Positions 15,050 to 23,855 of a stretch of 64,000 nt of DNA are shown here, in pieces; the stretch's first letter is position 1; each line of letters opens with the position of its first letter. The translations under genes and the position numbers were made by a program. The notes under the pieces are model-generated. The model made no database searches, was not told where the DNA came from, and was given only the letters and a program-made list of their open reading frames with translations. Source of the DNA: JACCZR01 sp963830065 (GTDB lineage: Bacteria; Actinomycetota; Thermoleophilia; Solirubrobacterales; Thermoleophilaceae); contig CAWHLA010000010.1 of the NCBI GenBank assembly GCA_963830065.1, forward strand, positions 186,001 to 250,000. The letters are read 5' to 3'.

Positions 15050-17482
15050 CTACCGGTGCCCGTCGAACTCGATGATCTGGTGGATCCCCGACGCGCGGTT
15101 CGTGTAGCGCAGCGTGGTCGACAGAAGGCCCGGCCGGAACTTGATCCGCTCGCGCTCGGCGTCTGACCGCCAGGCGTCGGGGTTCGGGCCCTGCTCGGCG
15201 GCGAGCTCGCCACCGGCCCGCTCGAGGGCGCTCCACAGCGAGTCGCGGCAGCGGGTCAGGTTGCCCCGGCCGCAGAAGCGGTTGCGGAACGGGTCGGCGA
15301 CGCGCAGGCGAAGCAGCTTGCGCAGGTCGCGGTCCAGGTACTGGTACCAGCCGCTGAACTGGCCTCCCGGCGGGGCGGAGAAGCGACTGAACAGGCTGTT
15401 GAGCTGGTTTGCGAGCTGGCTGCCCAGCAGCGGCTTGATCAGGGCGCTGCTGATATTCGGCCACGCCGCGTCCATCACCGCCGCCCCGGGATCGTCGATC
15501 TTGCCGTCCAGGTCCACGTCCAGCCGGCTCGAGCCCCGGCTGCGCCACTGCTCGAGCAGCTCCAGCATCCGCTCGGCGCGGGCGCTCGGCGCGGGGCCGG
15601 TGCGGAGCAGCCGCGCGAGCACGGGCAGCATCCGCTGCCGGACGTCCTGGGTGGCGGCGGCGTTGATGGCGGAGACGAGCGACGCGGCGTCGTGCTTGCG
15701 CCGGTTCTTCAGCCGGCCGTTCAGCAGGTCGACGCGCCCGACCGTGCCGTAGCCAAACTGGTCGTCGGCGCCGGGGAACTCGGCGGCGGGCTTGTTGTTC
15801 CAGTTGACCAGCAGGCCGCTGCGCGGGTTGATGCCCTGCGGATGCTTGCTGGCGGGCAGCCTGCCTGTCCACTCGTAGCCGCCACGTCCGTCAACCGGCA
15901 GGCCCGAGTCGACGGACTTGGGCCGCACGGGAAGGCTGCCCGAGGTGTACATCGCGACGTTGCGGTGGTCGACGTAGAAGGTGTTGAACGTCTGGGGGCT
16001 CTGGCTGGCCGCGCGGAAGAGGTCACGTGGGCCGTCCATCTTCCCTTTGGTGATGTCGCGGTAGAGCAGCTGATCCTCGACATCGCGGCCGTAGCTCGAC
16101 CGCTTGCGCGAGATGGCCACCCGGCGCCCGTCCACCGTCGCGTAGCCGATCACCGGCCCGTGCACGGTGCGGTTGAACACCACGGGCCGGGTCACGCCGT
16201 CGGTTCCCTTGAGCTTGCCCGCGTCGAAACGCTCCATGTCCCGGCACTGGCCCTTGTAGAGGTACTTGGTGTCGCTCCCGCACAGCGTCTCGACGTAGTG
16301 GTCGATGATGTCGGCGCCCGCCGAGGTCAGCGTGAACGCGAAGTCCTCGCGGCGGCCGATGAAGACGTAACCGGGGAAGGGCGCCGTGGTGACGCCGCGC
16401 GCTTCGTAGCCCGGCCCGGCGATGTCGACTTCGAGCACGAAGCCCGGGTAGAAGTAGCCGATCTGCGGGCCCCCGGTCATGACGGCGCGGCCGCTGGTCG
16501 AGCGCTTGGGTGCGGCCATGATCACGTTGCTGGCCTGGGTCGCCCCGCCGGCCCCGGGTGCGCCGGCCACGGCGGTGGACTGAAAGGAGCCGTTGTCCAC
16601 GATCACGTTGCCCCTGCGGCGCTTCGGGATCGGCGCGTAGGGGAAACGCCCGTCGACCGTCACCGTGGTGCCCGCCACGCGCCGTTGGCGCAGGTCGTTG
16701 AACACCGACAAGCCCTTGCTCGAGCCCAGCTTCTGCTGCAGGCCGTTGAGGAGCATCGACGCCGACGTCTCCCGGCCCCCGCCCTGGCCGACGAACTGGC
16801 CCTTCAGGGCGTTGAGGGCGAAGATGTCGGTGCGGGTGACGGGCTTGGGATTCGCGCCCGTCGACCGCAGGTATCCGTTGGCGCCCTCCAGGTAGACGTC
16901 GATGTCGTGGAGCACCGCCCGGCCCTTCTCGCCCTTCGACTCCAGTACCTGGGACTGCTTGGCCACCTCGGCCTCGGTTTGAGCCGAGGGCTCGAAGTTC
17001 AGGAGCTGGGCGGTCAACTCGAGCGCGTTCAGGCCAGGGGCATCCACCGCGGCGGCGCGGGCGTTGTACCGCGCCTGCTGGAACAGCAGCCCCCGATCCT
17101 CCGCGGAGACCCAGCCCACGGCGAAGGTGACGTCATCATCGGTGGCACCCCTGATGTGGGGCACGTTGAACTCGTCGCGCTGAATGCTGATGCCCGGACG
17201 GCCGGGGATCCGCTCTTCGCGCGTGGCGCCCGGCGCACGCCCTAGCGCCTCGGACTTGAAGAAGCGCGTCAGGTCGCTCTGGGTCACGCGGTTGAACAGC
17301 GGCGTGAGGCCGTCGTACATCTTGGCCTGGCGATCCGCGGCCGCCGGTGCGGGGATGCTGCCGTACTGACCAGCGGGAAGGACGTTCAGCGCGGTATCGG
17401 CGTAGTCGCGAGCGGATGCTCCGCCAGCCGCGAGGAGAGCGGCTGTGATGGCCAGCGCAGATGACGTGAGGGCACGAAGCAG
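15050..17482 (-). CDS. Secreted penicillin-acylase-family Ntn hydrolase, probable CTG start
   Basis: The product is a penicillin amidase/acylase-type Ntn hydrolase: an alpha-chain part with VPHIRGATDDDV and AVGWVSAEDRGLLF, a spacer, and a beta-chain beginning at the nucleophile Ser of QASNVIMAAP, followed by GGPQIGYFYPG. Autocleavage before that Ser is expected. The frame stays open upstream of ATG 17320 and encodes a clear signal peptide (LRALTSSALAITAALL, then GGASARDYADTALN). The only plausible start for it is CTG 17482, preceded by AAGGAG at a 6-nt spacing; an in-frame stop lies 14 codons further up. This gives 810 residues. Substrate unknown: beta-lactam, acyl-homoserine lactone and other acylamide hydrolases share the fold. 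Confidence 0.84.
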   Translation of the reverse strand: MLRALTSSALAITAALLAAGGASARDYADTALNVLPAGQYGSIPAPAAADRQAKMYDGLTPLFNRVTQSDLTRFFKSEALGRAPGATREERIPGRPGISIQRDEFNVPHIRGATDDDVTFAVGWVSAEDRGLLFQQARYNARAAAVDAPGLNALELTAQLLNFEPSAQTEAEVAKQSQVLESKGEKGRAVLHDIDVYLEGANGYLRSTGANPKPVTRTDIFALNALKGQFVGQGGGRETSASMLLNGLQQKLGSSKGLSVFNDLRQRRVAGTTVTVDGRFPYAPIPKRRRGNVIVDNGSFQSTAVAGAPGAGGATQASNVIMAAPKRSTSGRAVMTGGPQIGYFYPGFVLEVDIAGPGYEARGVTTAPFPGYVFIGRREDFAFTLTSAGADIIDHYVETLCGSDTKYLYKGQCRDMERFDAGKLKGTDGVTRPVVFNRTVHGPVIGYATVDGRRVAISRKRSSYGRDVEDQLLYRDITKGKMDGPRDLFRAASQSPQTFNTFYVDHRNVAMYTSGSLPVRPKSVDSGLPVDGRGGYEWTGRLPASKHPQGINPRSGLLVNWNNKPAAEFPGADDQFGYGTVGRVDLLNGRLKNRRKHDAASLVSAINAAATQDVRQRMLPVLARLLRTGPAPSARAERMLELLEQWRSRGSSRLDVDLDGKIDDPGAAVMDAAWPNISSALIKPLLGSQLANQLNSLFSRFSAPPGGQFSGWYQYLDRDLRKLLRLRVADPFRNRFCGRGNLTRCRDSLWSALERAGGELAAEQGPNPDAWRSDAERERIKFRPGLLSTTLRYTNRASGIHQIIEFDGHR

Positions 17483-17500
17483 AAAGGACTCCTTTCCTTT
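17483..17500 (-). promoter_or_regulatory. Strong ribosome binding site that fixes a CTG start
   Basis: The minus-strand sequence AAAGGAAAGGAG ends at 17489, 6 nt before CTG 17482, and is among the best Shine-Dalgarno matches in the window. No ATG, GTG or TTG lies within reach of it in the acylase frame. The core AAAGGA-G-TCCTTT is also palindromic. Confidence 0.6.
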
Positions 17501-17579
17501 CGGCGCTTCTCCCGGGGAGGAAAGCTACCGGACTCGGGCTGTCGGCCGCGCCGGTCTGGGCGCCAAGTCAGGGCGGAGC

Positions 17580-17600
17580 GGGCGCCCGTCGAGGGCGCCC
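17580..17600. terminator. GC-rich hairpin after the membrane-protein gene
   Basis: Two copies of the palindrome GGGCGCCC (17580-17587 and 17593-17600), separated by GTCGA, can pair as an 8-bp stem. It lies about 20 nt past the stop of the minus-strand membrane-protein gene. There is no T-run, so termination would be factor-assisted at best. The rest of 17501-17618 shows nothing recognisable. Confidence 0.35.
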
Positions 17601-17618
17601 GTCCTCCCTCTCCTTCCT

Positions 17619-18317
17619 CTAGCCCATTCCGGCAGCGGGGCGGATGCCCCGGTAATCGGGCGTGTGCTCCCAGTCGGCGTCCGACTCGCGCAGCACGAGG
17701 ACTCCCGTCGAGCCCAGGCCCACGAGGAACACCGCCGCGCCCACGATGCCGACCGTCACGCTGGCGAGTGGTCCCGCCAGGGTGATGCCCAGCGCACCGA
17801 GCATCATCATCGCGCCCATCCACGAGTCCACCGCGTGAGCCCGGTACAGACCGAGCCCCAGGAACGCGAACCCGAGCACGGCGGCCCAGGGGATGATGAA
17901 CAGCGGGATGACCGTCGCCGTGTCCTCGGTGATGGACCGCCAGGTCGCGATGTCAGCGGCCTGGACGCCATCCTGCACCATCGGCCACAGCGCGAACTGC
18001 GTGCCGATCTGGGCCATCGTGGCCAGCAGCCCGATCAGCGCGAGTGCGCCCCCCACGTGCCCGAGTGCGACCTGCCGCTCTCGGAGCATGTGCATGAGGC
18101 CCATCGTGGCGCCCGTCGCCAGCAGCACGGCCGCCAGCGAGAGGAGCACCGAGATCAGGAAGCGGTCCTGATTGGCCGCAACCTCGGCGATCTGAGCGGC
18201 GCTGTCGCTCTTGATCGCCGGCGAGACGATGAACGCCGCCAGTGCCAACAGCGGCGCCGTCACCATGCAGAAGCCCGCAACTGTCTTGCGGAAGTGGTGC
18301 GAGTCCGAAAAGCCCAT
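17619..18317 (-). CDS. Multi-pass membrane protein of unknown function
   Basis: The 232-residue protein has about six hydrophobic segments: near residues 10-32, 50-70, 82-105, 130-155, 165-185 and 190-212. These include a LLSLAAVLLATGATMG helix and a FIIPWAAVLGFAFLGLGLY helix. The N-terminus (MGFSDSHHFRKTVAG) and C-terminus (RESDADWEHTPDYRG) are polar. I do not recognise the family. AAAGGAGGT lies 4 nt before ATG 18317, a strong ribosome site, which suggests independent and efficient translation. It lies 68 nt downstream of miaA on the same strand. Confidence 0.8.
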   Translation of the reverse strand: MGFSDSHHFRKTVAGFCMVTAPLLALAAFIVSPAIKSDSAAQIAEVAANQDRFLISVLLSLAAVLLATGATMGLMHMLRERQVALGHVGGALALIGLLATMAQIGTQFALWPMVQDGVQAADIATWRSITEDTATVIPLFIIPWAAVLGFAFLGLGLYRAHAVDSWMGAMMMLGALGITLAGPLASVTVGIVGAAVFLVGLGSTGVLVLRESDADWEHTPDYRGIRPAAGMG

Positions 18318-18385
18318 CGAACCTCCTTTGGCTCGGCTTTCCTGTGGTCCAAGGTACACCGAAAGGTGGCAAATGGCACAAGGAA

Positions 18386-19286
18386 TCAGACGAGCTGGCG
18401 GAGCACCTCGCTCGCCACGTTCGCGGGCTCGCGACCGGTGGCGTCGAGCAACAGATCGGGCTCCAGGCGACGCATCCAGGTGAGCTGGCGCTTGGCCAGC
18501 CGGCGGGTGGCGCGGGCCATGCCCTCCTCGTCGCCACGCACGAGCTCGTCGAAGCCCACGGCAGCGCGGGCGGTCGCGCTCGCCCCGGCCTCGTCGGCCC
18601 GGCGCACCTCCTCCGCGGCGCCCGCCTGCGACCATCGCGGGGACACGTCGGTCGATCGCGGCGTACAGCTCCTCCCGCTCCATCGTCAGGCCGCACAGCA
18701 GCGTCGGGTGACGCAGCCGCGCGGTCCACAGACTCGAGTCCTCGCCCCGCGGTGCCGGCTCCTCCCCCATCTCGAGCAGCTCGAGAGCGCGGACCAGGCG
18801 GGTCCGGTCGCCGGAAGGGATTTCGGCCGCCGCGTCTGGCGCGCGCTCGGCGAGCTCGGCGTGCAGGGCGGCGGGCCCTTCCGCGGCCAGTCGGGACTCG
18901 ATGTTCTTCCTCAGTCCCTCCGGCGGCGGCGGTCGCAGCTCGAGCTCGGTGAGGGCAGCCTGGAGGTAGAGCCCCGTCCCGCCGACCACGATCGGGCGCC
19001 GCCCGGCGGCGAGGGCAGCGTCGACCTCCGCGTGGGCGCGCTTGGCGTACTCGCCGGCGGAGAAGGTGGCCGACACGGGAAGGACGCCCACCAGCCTGTG
19101 CTCCAACCGCTCGCGTTCGGCCGGGCTCGGCGCGCCCGTGAGCGTCTCCAGGCCCGTGTAGACCTGGAGCGCGTCCGCGGATACCGCCACGGGGTCCTCG
19201 CCCCGCTCGCGCAGCAGCTCGGCCACCGCCAGCGCCACCGCCGTCTTGCCCACCCCCGTGGGCCCGAAGAGCGCTAGGAGCTTCAG
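18386..19286 (-). CDS. miaA: tRNA dimethylallyltransferase MiaA, CTG start, frameshifted
   Basis: The first frame encodes the P-loop LLALFGPTGVGKTAVALA, SADALQVYTGL, GGTGLYLQA and MEREELYAAIDRRV. After about 18628 the reading moves to the next frame, which encodes the MiaA C-terminal signature (AEEVRRADE, TRRLAKRQLTWMRR) to the stop at 18386. One extra base near 18627 accounts for it, giving a ~299-residue protein of normal length. MiaA prenylates A37 of tRNAs. The P-loop begins only eight codons after the stop of miaB, and the only start that fits is CTG 19286, overlapping the miaB TGA as CTGA. MiaB, which methylthiolates the same base, is encoded just upstream. Confidence 0.86.
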
Positions 19287-20659
19287 GCCACGCGGGCGAG
19301 CAGGCTCTCCGAGCCCGCCAGCGTGGTGGAGGTGGCGGACTCGATCTCCACCCGCGTGTACTCGCCCGCGCGTGCGACTCCGCTGAAGTTGACCGTCTTG
19401 TTGTGGCGGACGCGGCCGCGCAGGCGGTCGGGGTCGGTGCGAGACGCGCCCTCGACCAGGACGTCCATCTCCCGGCCGACGAATCGCTGCGAGCGCTCGG
19501 TGGCGCGCCGTTGCACCAGCTCGACCAGCCGCTCCATCCGCGCCCGTTTGACCTCGTGCGGGAGATGGCCGGGCAGCTCGGCCGCCTCGGTCCCGCGGCG
19601 CGGCGAGAAGATGAAGGTGAAGGCAGAGTCGTAGCCGACGGCGTCGACCACCTCCAGCGTCTCCTCGAACTCCTCCTCGCTCTCGCCCGGGAAGCCGACG
19701 ATGATGTCCGTGGTCAGCGCCACGTCCGGCACGTGCTCGCGGATCATGGCCACTCGGTCGAGGTAGCGCTGCCTGTCGTAGGTGCGCCGCATCGCCTTGA
19801 GGATGCGGCTCGATCCGGCCTGGAGCGGCAGGTGGATGTGCTCGCACACGCTGGGCAGCTCGGCGTGCGCGCGCAGCACGTCCTCCTTCATGTCCTTGGG
19901 GTGCGGGCTCGTGTAGCGGATGCGGTCGATGCCCTCCACCGAGTCGGCCAGCGCGAGCAGCTCCGCGAAAGTCGTCTTCTGGCCCTTCGGCAGGTCGCGG
20001 CCGTAGGAGTTGACGTTCTGGCCCAGGAGCGTCACCTCGGTGACGCCGTCGGCCGCCAGGCGCTCGAGCTCCTCGTGCAGCTCCGCCGGGGGGCGCGAGG
20101 CCTCGCGCCCCCGCGTGGAGGGCACGATGCAGTACGAGCAGCGGCAGTTGCAGCCCACCGAGATCTGGACCCAGGCCTGGAACTCGCGCTCGCGGCGGGC
20201 GGGGAGGTGCCCGGGAAAGCCCTCGAACTCGAAGTAGCCCTGCGCGGTGAGCGAGTCGCTGGTCAGGAACTCGGCCAGCCGGTGGATCTGGCCCGGCCCG
20301 AAGGCGACGTCCACGAACGGGAACATCTCGAACACCTTGTCCTTCAGCGACTGCGACCAGCAGCCGCCGACCCCGATCACCCGGGTCGGGTCCTCGGACT
20401 TGAGCCGCTTGGCCTCCCCCAGGTGGCCGACCAGGCGGCTGTCGGCCTTCTCGCGGATCGAGCAGGTGTTGAACAGGATCAGGTCGGCGCCGTCGCGTGC
20501 CGGCGCCTCGCTGTAGCCGAGCGACTCGAGCATGCCCTTCATGCGCTCCGAGTCGTGCTCGTTCATCTGGCACCCGAAGGTGGTCAGGTGATACCGCCGG
20601 AGGGCAGGCCGGGCGTTGGCCGGCCGAGCACCGCCGGTCGGTTGGGTCTCGCGCTTCAC
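19283..20659 (-). CDS. miaB: tRNA-2-methylthio-N6-dimethylallyladenosine synthase MiaB
   Basis: The 458-residue protein has the UPF0004 domain (LTTFGCQMNEHDSERM, FNTCSIREKA, GVGGCWSQ), the radical-SAM cluster motif GCNCRCSYCIVPSTRG near residue 155 (Cx3Cx2C), TLLGQNVNSYG, and a C-terminal TRAM domain. It adds the methylthio group to i6A37 in tRNA after MiaA. GTG 20659 is chosen because the upstream reading would overlap the divergent SRPBCC gene. A TATCCT box lies 10 nt before it. Its stop overlaps miaA as CTGA, so the two modification enzymes are translationally coupled. Confidence 0.95.
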   Translation of the reverse strand: MKRETQPTGGARPANARPALRRYHLTTFGCQMNEHDSERMKGMLESLGYSEAPARDGADLILFNTCSIREKADSRLVGHLGEAKRLKSEDPTRVIGVGGCWSQSLKDKVFEMFPFVDVAFGPGQIHRLAEFLTSDSLTAQGYFEFEGFPGHLPARREREFQAWVQISVGCNCRCSYCIVPSTRGREASRPPAELHEELERLAADGVTEVTLLGQNVNSYGRDLPKGQKTTFAELLALADSVEGIDRIRYTSPHPKDMKEDVLRAHAELPSVCEHIHLPLQAGSSRILKAMRRTYDRQRYLDRVAMIREHVPDVALTTDIIVGFPGESEEEFEETLEVVDAVGYDSAFTFIFSPRRGTEAAELPGHLPHEVKRARMERLVELVQRRATERSQRFVGREMDVLVEGASRTDPDRLRGRVRHNKTVNFSGVARAGEYTRVEIESATSTTLAGSESLLARVA

Positions 20660-20683
20660 GGCGCGACGGAGGATAGTCCGGAT

Positions 20684-21118
20684 ATGGCCGATCTCTTCGT
20701 CTATCAGGTCCACTCCATCCCGACTGCGTGCGAGCGAGTGTTCGCTGCCCTTACCGACCCTCAGGAGCTCGCGGCTTGGTGGGGGCCAGACGGCTTCACC
20801 GTGCCGGAGGTCGAGATGGACCTGCGGGTGGGCGGGACATACCGGGTCGCCATGCAACCACCCGAGGGAGAGCTGTTCCACCTCACGGGTGTCTTCCGAG
20901 TGGTGGACCCGCCCGCCCGCCTGGCCTACACGTTCGTGTGGGACCCGCCCTCCGCCGACGACCAGGAGACGCTGGCCGAGCTCGACCTCGCCGACTTGGA
21001 CGGCGCGACCGAGCTACGGCTCAGGCAGGGCCCGTTCGCCACCGAGGAGCGGCGCTCCCTGCACGACGACGGCTGGAGCCAGAGCTTCGCCAAGCTCGAG
21101 CGCATGCTGTCGGGCTAG
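20684..21118 (+). CDS. SRPBCC-fold (AHSA1-like) protein
   Basis: The 144-residue product has the START/SRPBCC pattern of the AHSA1 branch: ACERVFAALTDPQELAAWWGP at the N-terminus, VGGTYRVAM, PARLAYTFVWDP and a C-terminal helix DDGWSQSFAKLERML. These are single-domain hydrophobic-ligand binders or stress proteins; no ligand can be predicted. It is divergent from miaB with 24 nt between the starts, and a GATAGT box ends 6 nt before ATG 20684. Its stop overlaps by 4 nt that of another SRPBCC gene on the opposite strand. Confidence 0.85.
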   Translation: MADLFVYQVHSIPTACERVFAALTDPQELAAWWGPDGFTVPEVEMDLRVGGTYRVAMQPPEGELFHLTGVFRVVDPPARLAYTFVWDPPSADDQETLAELDLADLDGATELRLRQGPFATEERRSLHDDGWSQSFAKLERMLSG

Positions 21119-21579
21119 TGCAGATTGCGCGCGATCTCGCCGAGCGCCTGCTGGGCGTATCGCTCCCACAGCGGCGCCAGCACGAACTCGATGAACACCC
21201 CCATTCCAGGGCGCGGTGCCAGGGCCCAGGCCCACTCCAGGTCGGTGCCTCCGTCGTCGGCGGCATAGAACCACCACGTGCCGGCGGCCTCGGAGGCCAG
21301 GACGCTGGTGGGCAGGCCGAGGGTGAGCGTGTAGCCGAAGTGGTGCGGCGGGTTGTAGGCCGTCAGCTCCTCCTTCCCCGACGAGCCATCCTCCAGCAGG
21401 ACCGTGCGGGTGGCACCGACGTGGTCCCACGTCCCGCTCTGGTCGCGCGTGCCCTTGACCCCGGGCAGCGGCCCCCAGCGCTTGATCACCGTGGGTAGGT
21501 CCACCGGGGGCACGTACTCGAAGACCCGCTCGGGGGTCTGCGGCAGGTAGCGGCTGGCGCGGGCGGTGACGCGCCTCAC
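21115..21579 (-). CDS. SRPBCC-family (polyketide cyclase-like) protein
   Basis: The 154-residue protein is of the SRPBCC/polyketide cyclase type: ASRYLPQTPERVFEYV, a central TWDHVGATRTVLLEDG strand pair, YTLTLGLP and AGTWWFY, then the long C-terminal helix (FIEFVLAPLWERYAQQALGEIARNL). Function unknown. GTG 21579 overlaps the rny stop by 4 nt (GTGA), so it is the downstream gene of an rny operon. It is convergent with the AHSA1-like gene of the same fold class but is not closely similar in sequence. Confidence 0.82.
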   Translation of the reverse strand: MRRVTARASRYLPQTPERVFEYVPPVDLPTVIKRWGPLPGVKGTRDQSGTWDHVGATRTVLLEDGSSGKEELTAYNPPHHFGYTLTLGLPTSVLASEAAGTWWFYAADDGGTDLEWAWALAPRPGMGVFIEFVLAPLWERYAQQALGEIARNLH

Positions 21580-23090
21580 TTGGCGAAGTCGGTGGCGCGG
21601 CTCTCCCGGATCACCGTGATCTTGATCTGACCCGGGTACTCGAGCTCGCGTTCCACGTCACGGGCGATCTGGTGCGAGAGCAGCGTGGCCCCGTCGTCGT
21701 CGAGCTTCCCCGGCTCGACGATCACCCGGATCTCGCGCCCGGCGTGCATGGCGTAGGCCTTCTCCACGCCCTCGTGCCGCGTGGCGACGGCCTCGAGGTC
21801 GTGCAGGCGGGTGACGTAGTGCTCGAGCGACTCGCCGCGCGCTCCCGGCCGCGCTCCGGACAGGGAGTCCACGATCTGCACGATCACGGCCTCCACCGTC
21901 TGCGGCTCGACCTCGTTGTGGTGGGACTCCATCGCGTGCGCGACCGCCTCTGACTCGCCGTAGCGGCGGGCGAGCTCGCCGCCGACCAAGGCGTGCGGGC
22001 CGTCCACCTCGTGCGACACGGCCTTTCCGATGTCGTGCAACAGCGCCGCCCGAGCCGCGGTCTTCGGGCTCGCTCCCAGCTCGGCGGCCGCCAGCGCGGC
22101 CAGGCGGGCGCACTCGACCGAGTGGGCCAGCACGTTCTGGCCGTAGCTGGTGCGGTAGTGCAGGCGCCCGAGCAGCCGGGTCAGCTCCGGGTGCAGCGAG
22201 CCCACGTTGGCTTCGTAGACGGCCTTCTCCCCCACCTCGACCACGTGGAGGTCGATCTCCCCCTGCGCCTGGCCGTAGGCCTCTTCTATCCGTGCCGGGT
22301 GGATGCGCCCGTCGGCCAGGAGCTTCTCCAGCGTCAGCCGCGCGATCTCGCGCCGCACGCCGTCGAATCCCGACAGCAGGACGGCGCCCGGGGTGTCATC
22401 GATGATGAAGTCGATCCCCGTGAGGTTCTCCAGGGCGCGGATGTTGCGCCCCTCGCGGCCGATGATGCGCCCCTTCAGCTCGTCCGAGCGCAGCTCGACG
22501 ACCGACACGGTGGTCTCGATCGCGTGGCCGCCCGCCACCCGCTGCATGACGGTGGAGAGGATGCTGCGAGCGCGGCGCTCCGCGTCGTGCTTGGTCTCCT
22601 CCTCGACCTGGCGGATCACCCGCGCCGACTCGTGGCGCAGCTCGTCCTCGAGCTCGCGCATCAGCAGCTGCTTGGCCTGCCCGGCGCTGAGGCCGGCCAG
22701 CCGCTCCAGCTCCCGCACCTGGCGGCTGCGCGCCTCCTTGAGCTTGGAGATCTCGTGCTCCAGGTTGCGCTGGCGGTCCTCCAGGGACTGCTCGCGGGCC
22801 TCCTGGGCCGATTCTCTCGCTCGCAGGCGCTCCTCGAGGCGGCCCAGCTCGGCGCGCCGGGCCTGCAGCTCCTCCTCCGCCGCCGGGTCGCCTGCGGGCG
22901 GCGCGCCCGCCTCCTCCCGGGAGGGCGCTACGGCCGAGCCCGTGCGGACGCCTTCGCCGTGGCCTTCGGCACGTCGCGGGGGACCACCCCGCCCGGCTCC
23001 GGCCGGTACCGGCCCGCGCACGCGACCCATCGCGAGCACGACCCCCGCGGACACTGCCGCGGCCACCAAAGCCGCCAGGGCGATCTCCAT
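21576..23090 (-). CDS. rny: Ribonuclease Y
   Basis: From ATG 23090 the protein has 504 residues: an N-terminal membrane anchor (MEIALAALVAAAVSAGVVLA), a long charged coiled coil (about residues 60-180), a KH domain (GRIIGREGRNIRALE near residue 205), and an HD domain with ALLHDIGKA near residue 350. It is the membrane endoribonuclease that starts mRNA decay in many bacteria. GAGGAGG lies 5-6 nt upstream of ATG 23090. An in-frame start at 23114 adds eight residues before the anchor and is less likely. RNase J, PNPase and NrnA are encoded elsewhere in the window. Confidence 0.95.
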   Translation of the reverse strand: MEIALAALVAAAVSAGVVLAMGRVRGPVPAGAGRGGPPRRAEGHGEGVRTGSAVAPSREEAGAPPAGDPAAEEELQARRAELGRLEERLRARESAQEAREQSLEDRQRNLEHEISKLKEARSRQVRELERLAGLSAGQAKQLLMRELEDELRHESARVIRQVEEETKHDAERRARSILSTVMQRVAGGHAIETTVSVVELRSDELKGRIIGREGRNIRALENLTGIDFIIDDTPGAVLLSGFDGVRREIARLTLEKLLADGRIHPARIEEAYGQAQGEIDLHVVEVGEKAVYEANVGSLHPELTRLLGRLHYRTSYGQNVLAHSVECARLAALAAAELGASPKTAARAALLHDIGKAVSHEVDGPHALVGGELARRYGESEAVAHAMESHHNEVEPQTVEAVIVQIVDSLSGARPGARGESLEHYVTRLHDLEAVATRHEGVEKAYAMHAGREIRVIVEPGKLDDDGATLLSHQIARDVERELEYPGQIKITVIRESRATDFAK

Positions 23091-23384
23091 CGAACCCTCC
23101 TCAGTCCGGCGCACGCGCCGTTGCTATTCGTCGTCGAGCGTCCGGCTCGGCGCCGTGGGGACTTCGGCTCCTGGCTGGAGGGTGTTGCGGCGTGCCCTTG
23201 GCACGCTCCGACGGGTCAGCGGTCGGTCGCTCTACTCCTTTCGAGCCCGCTGCTGAAGAGTTCTGGGGCGGTGTTCAAGTCGCAGAATGCAGCCATTTGC
23301 ACGTAAATCGCTTCACGACGGCCAGGGCGGCCGCTTCCTTTTGAGGGTAGCCCCGGTTGCCGAGCCGCGCAAGCTTCGAGTTTC
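23091..23384 (-). promoter_or_regulatory. Gene-free 294-nt stretch: structured leader of rny and recX 3' region
   Basis: No convincing gene is present. On the minus strand it starts after the recX stop and ends with the rny ribosome site. Two adjacent hairpins can form: CCGAC/GTCGG (23208-23212 with 23222-23226) and GCGTGCC/GGCACGC (23190-23196 with 23200-23206, loop CTT). A purine-rich AAAGGAG lies upstream of them, with no gene attached. No clear -10 box or terminator T-run is visible. Confidence 0.35.
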
Positions 23385-23855
23385 TTACGCGGCGCGCTGC
23401 TGCCCGTGGCGGCGGACCGCCTCGTAGGCCAGGTCCGGGCTGTAGCCACGGCGGACCAGCAGCTGCCAGGCCCGGTTTCGCTCGCGGTCGTCCTCGGGGA
23501 CCACCGCAAACCGCTCCCCGAGCACGCCCAGCGCCGCGTCGAGCTCGTCGTGATCCTCGTCCTGGGCCAGCGCGCGCTCGATCAGCCCCCGCTCGACGCC
23601 GCGGCGGAGCAGGTCGCGCTCGATCCGCTCGCGCCCCCAGCTCTGCACGGCGCGCCGGTCCTCGGCGAAGCGCCGCGCAAACACGGCGTCGTCCACGAAC
23701 CCGGCCTCGGTCAGCTCCGCGACGGCCTCCTCGATCGCAGCGGGCTCGATCTTCTTGCTCTCGAGGTAGGTGCGCAACTCGTGCTCGGTGCGCTCGCGCG
23801 TGCTCACGGCCTTCCAGGCCAGCGCAACAGCACGTTCGGAGTCAGCCGTCATCAC
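23385..23855 (-). CDS. recX: RecA regulator RecX
   Basis: The 156-residue all-helical protein has RecX repeats: ALAWKAVSTRERTEHELRTYL, VAELTEAGFVDDAVFARRFAEDR and a third with RRGYSPDLAYEAVRR. RecX binds RecA filaments and moderates their activity. It follows recA with a 4-nt GTGA overlap (GTG 23855), the standard recA-recX arrangement. A second in-frame ATG is the very next codon. Length and repeat pattern are normal. Confidence 0.93.
   Translation of the reverse strand: MMTADSERAVALAWKAVSTRERTEHELRTYLESKKIEPAAIEEAVAELTEAGFVDDAVFARRFAEDRRAVQSWGRERIERDLLRRGVERGLIERALAQDEDHDELDAALGVLGERFAVVPEDDRERNRAWQLLVRRGYSPDLAYEAVRRHGQQRAA

Noticed and set aside
23270..23290. A tRNA T-loop-like GTTCAAGTC
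   Set aside because: The flanking bases cannot form a T-stem and no acceptor or anticodon arm is present.
23216..23300. A possible small gene (MAAFCDLNTAPELFSSGLERS) in the rny leader
   Set aside because: No ribosome site at a proper spacing, no conserved motif, and it lies in a structured leader.
23091..23384. A known riboswitch class (for example c-di-AMP) ahead of rny
   Set aside because: None of the conserved riboswitch core sequences can be recognised by eye; only generic hairpins are visible.
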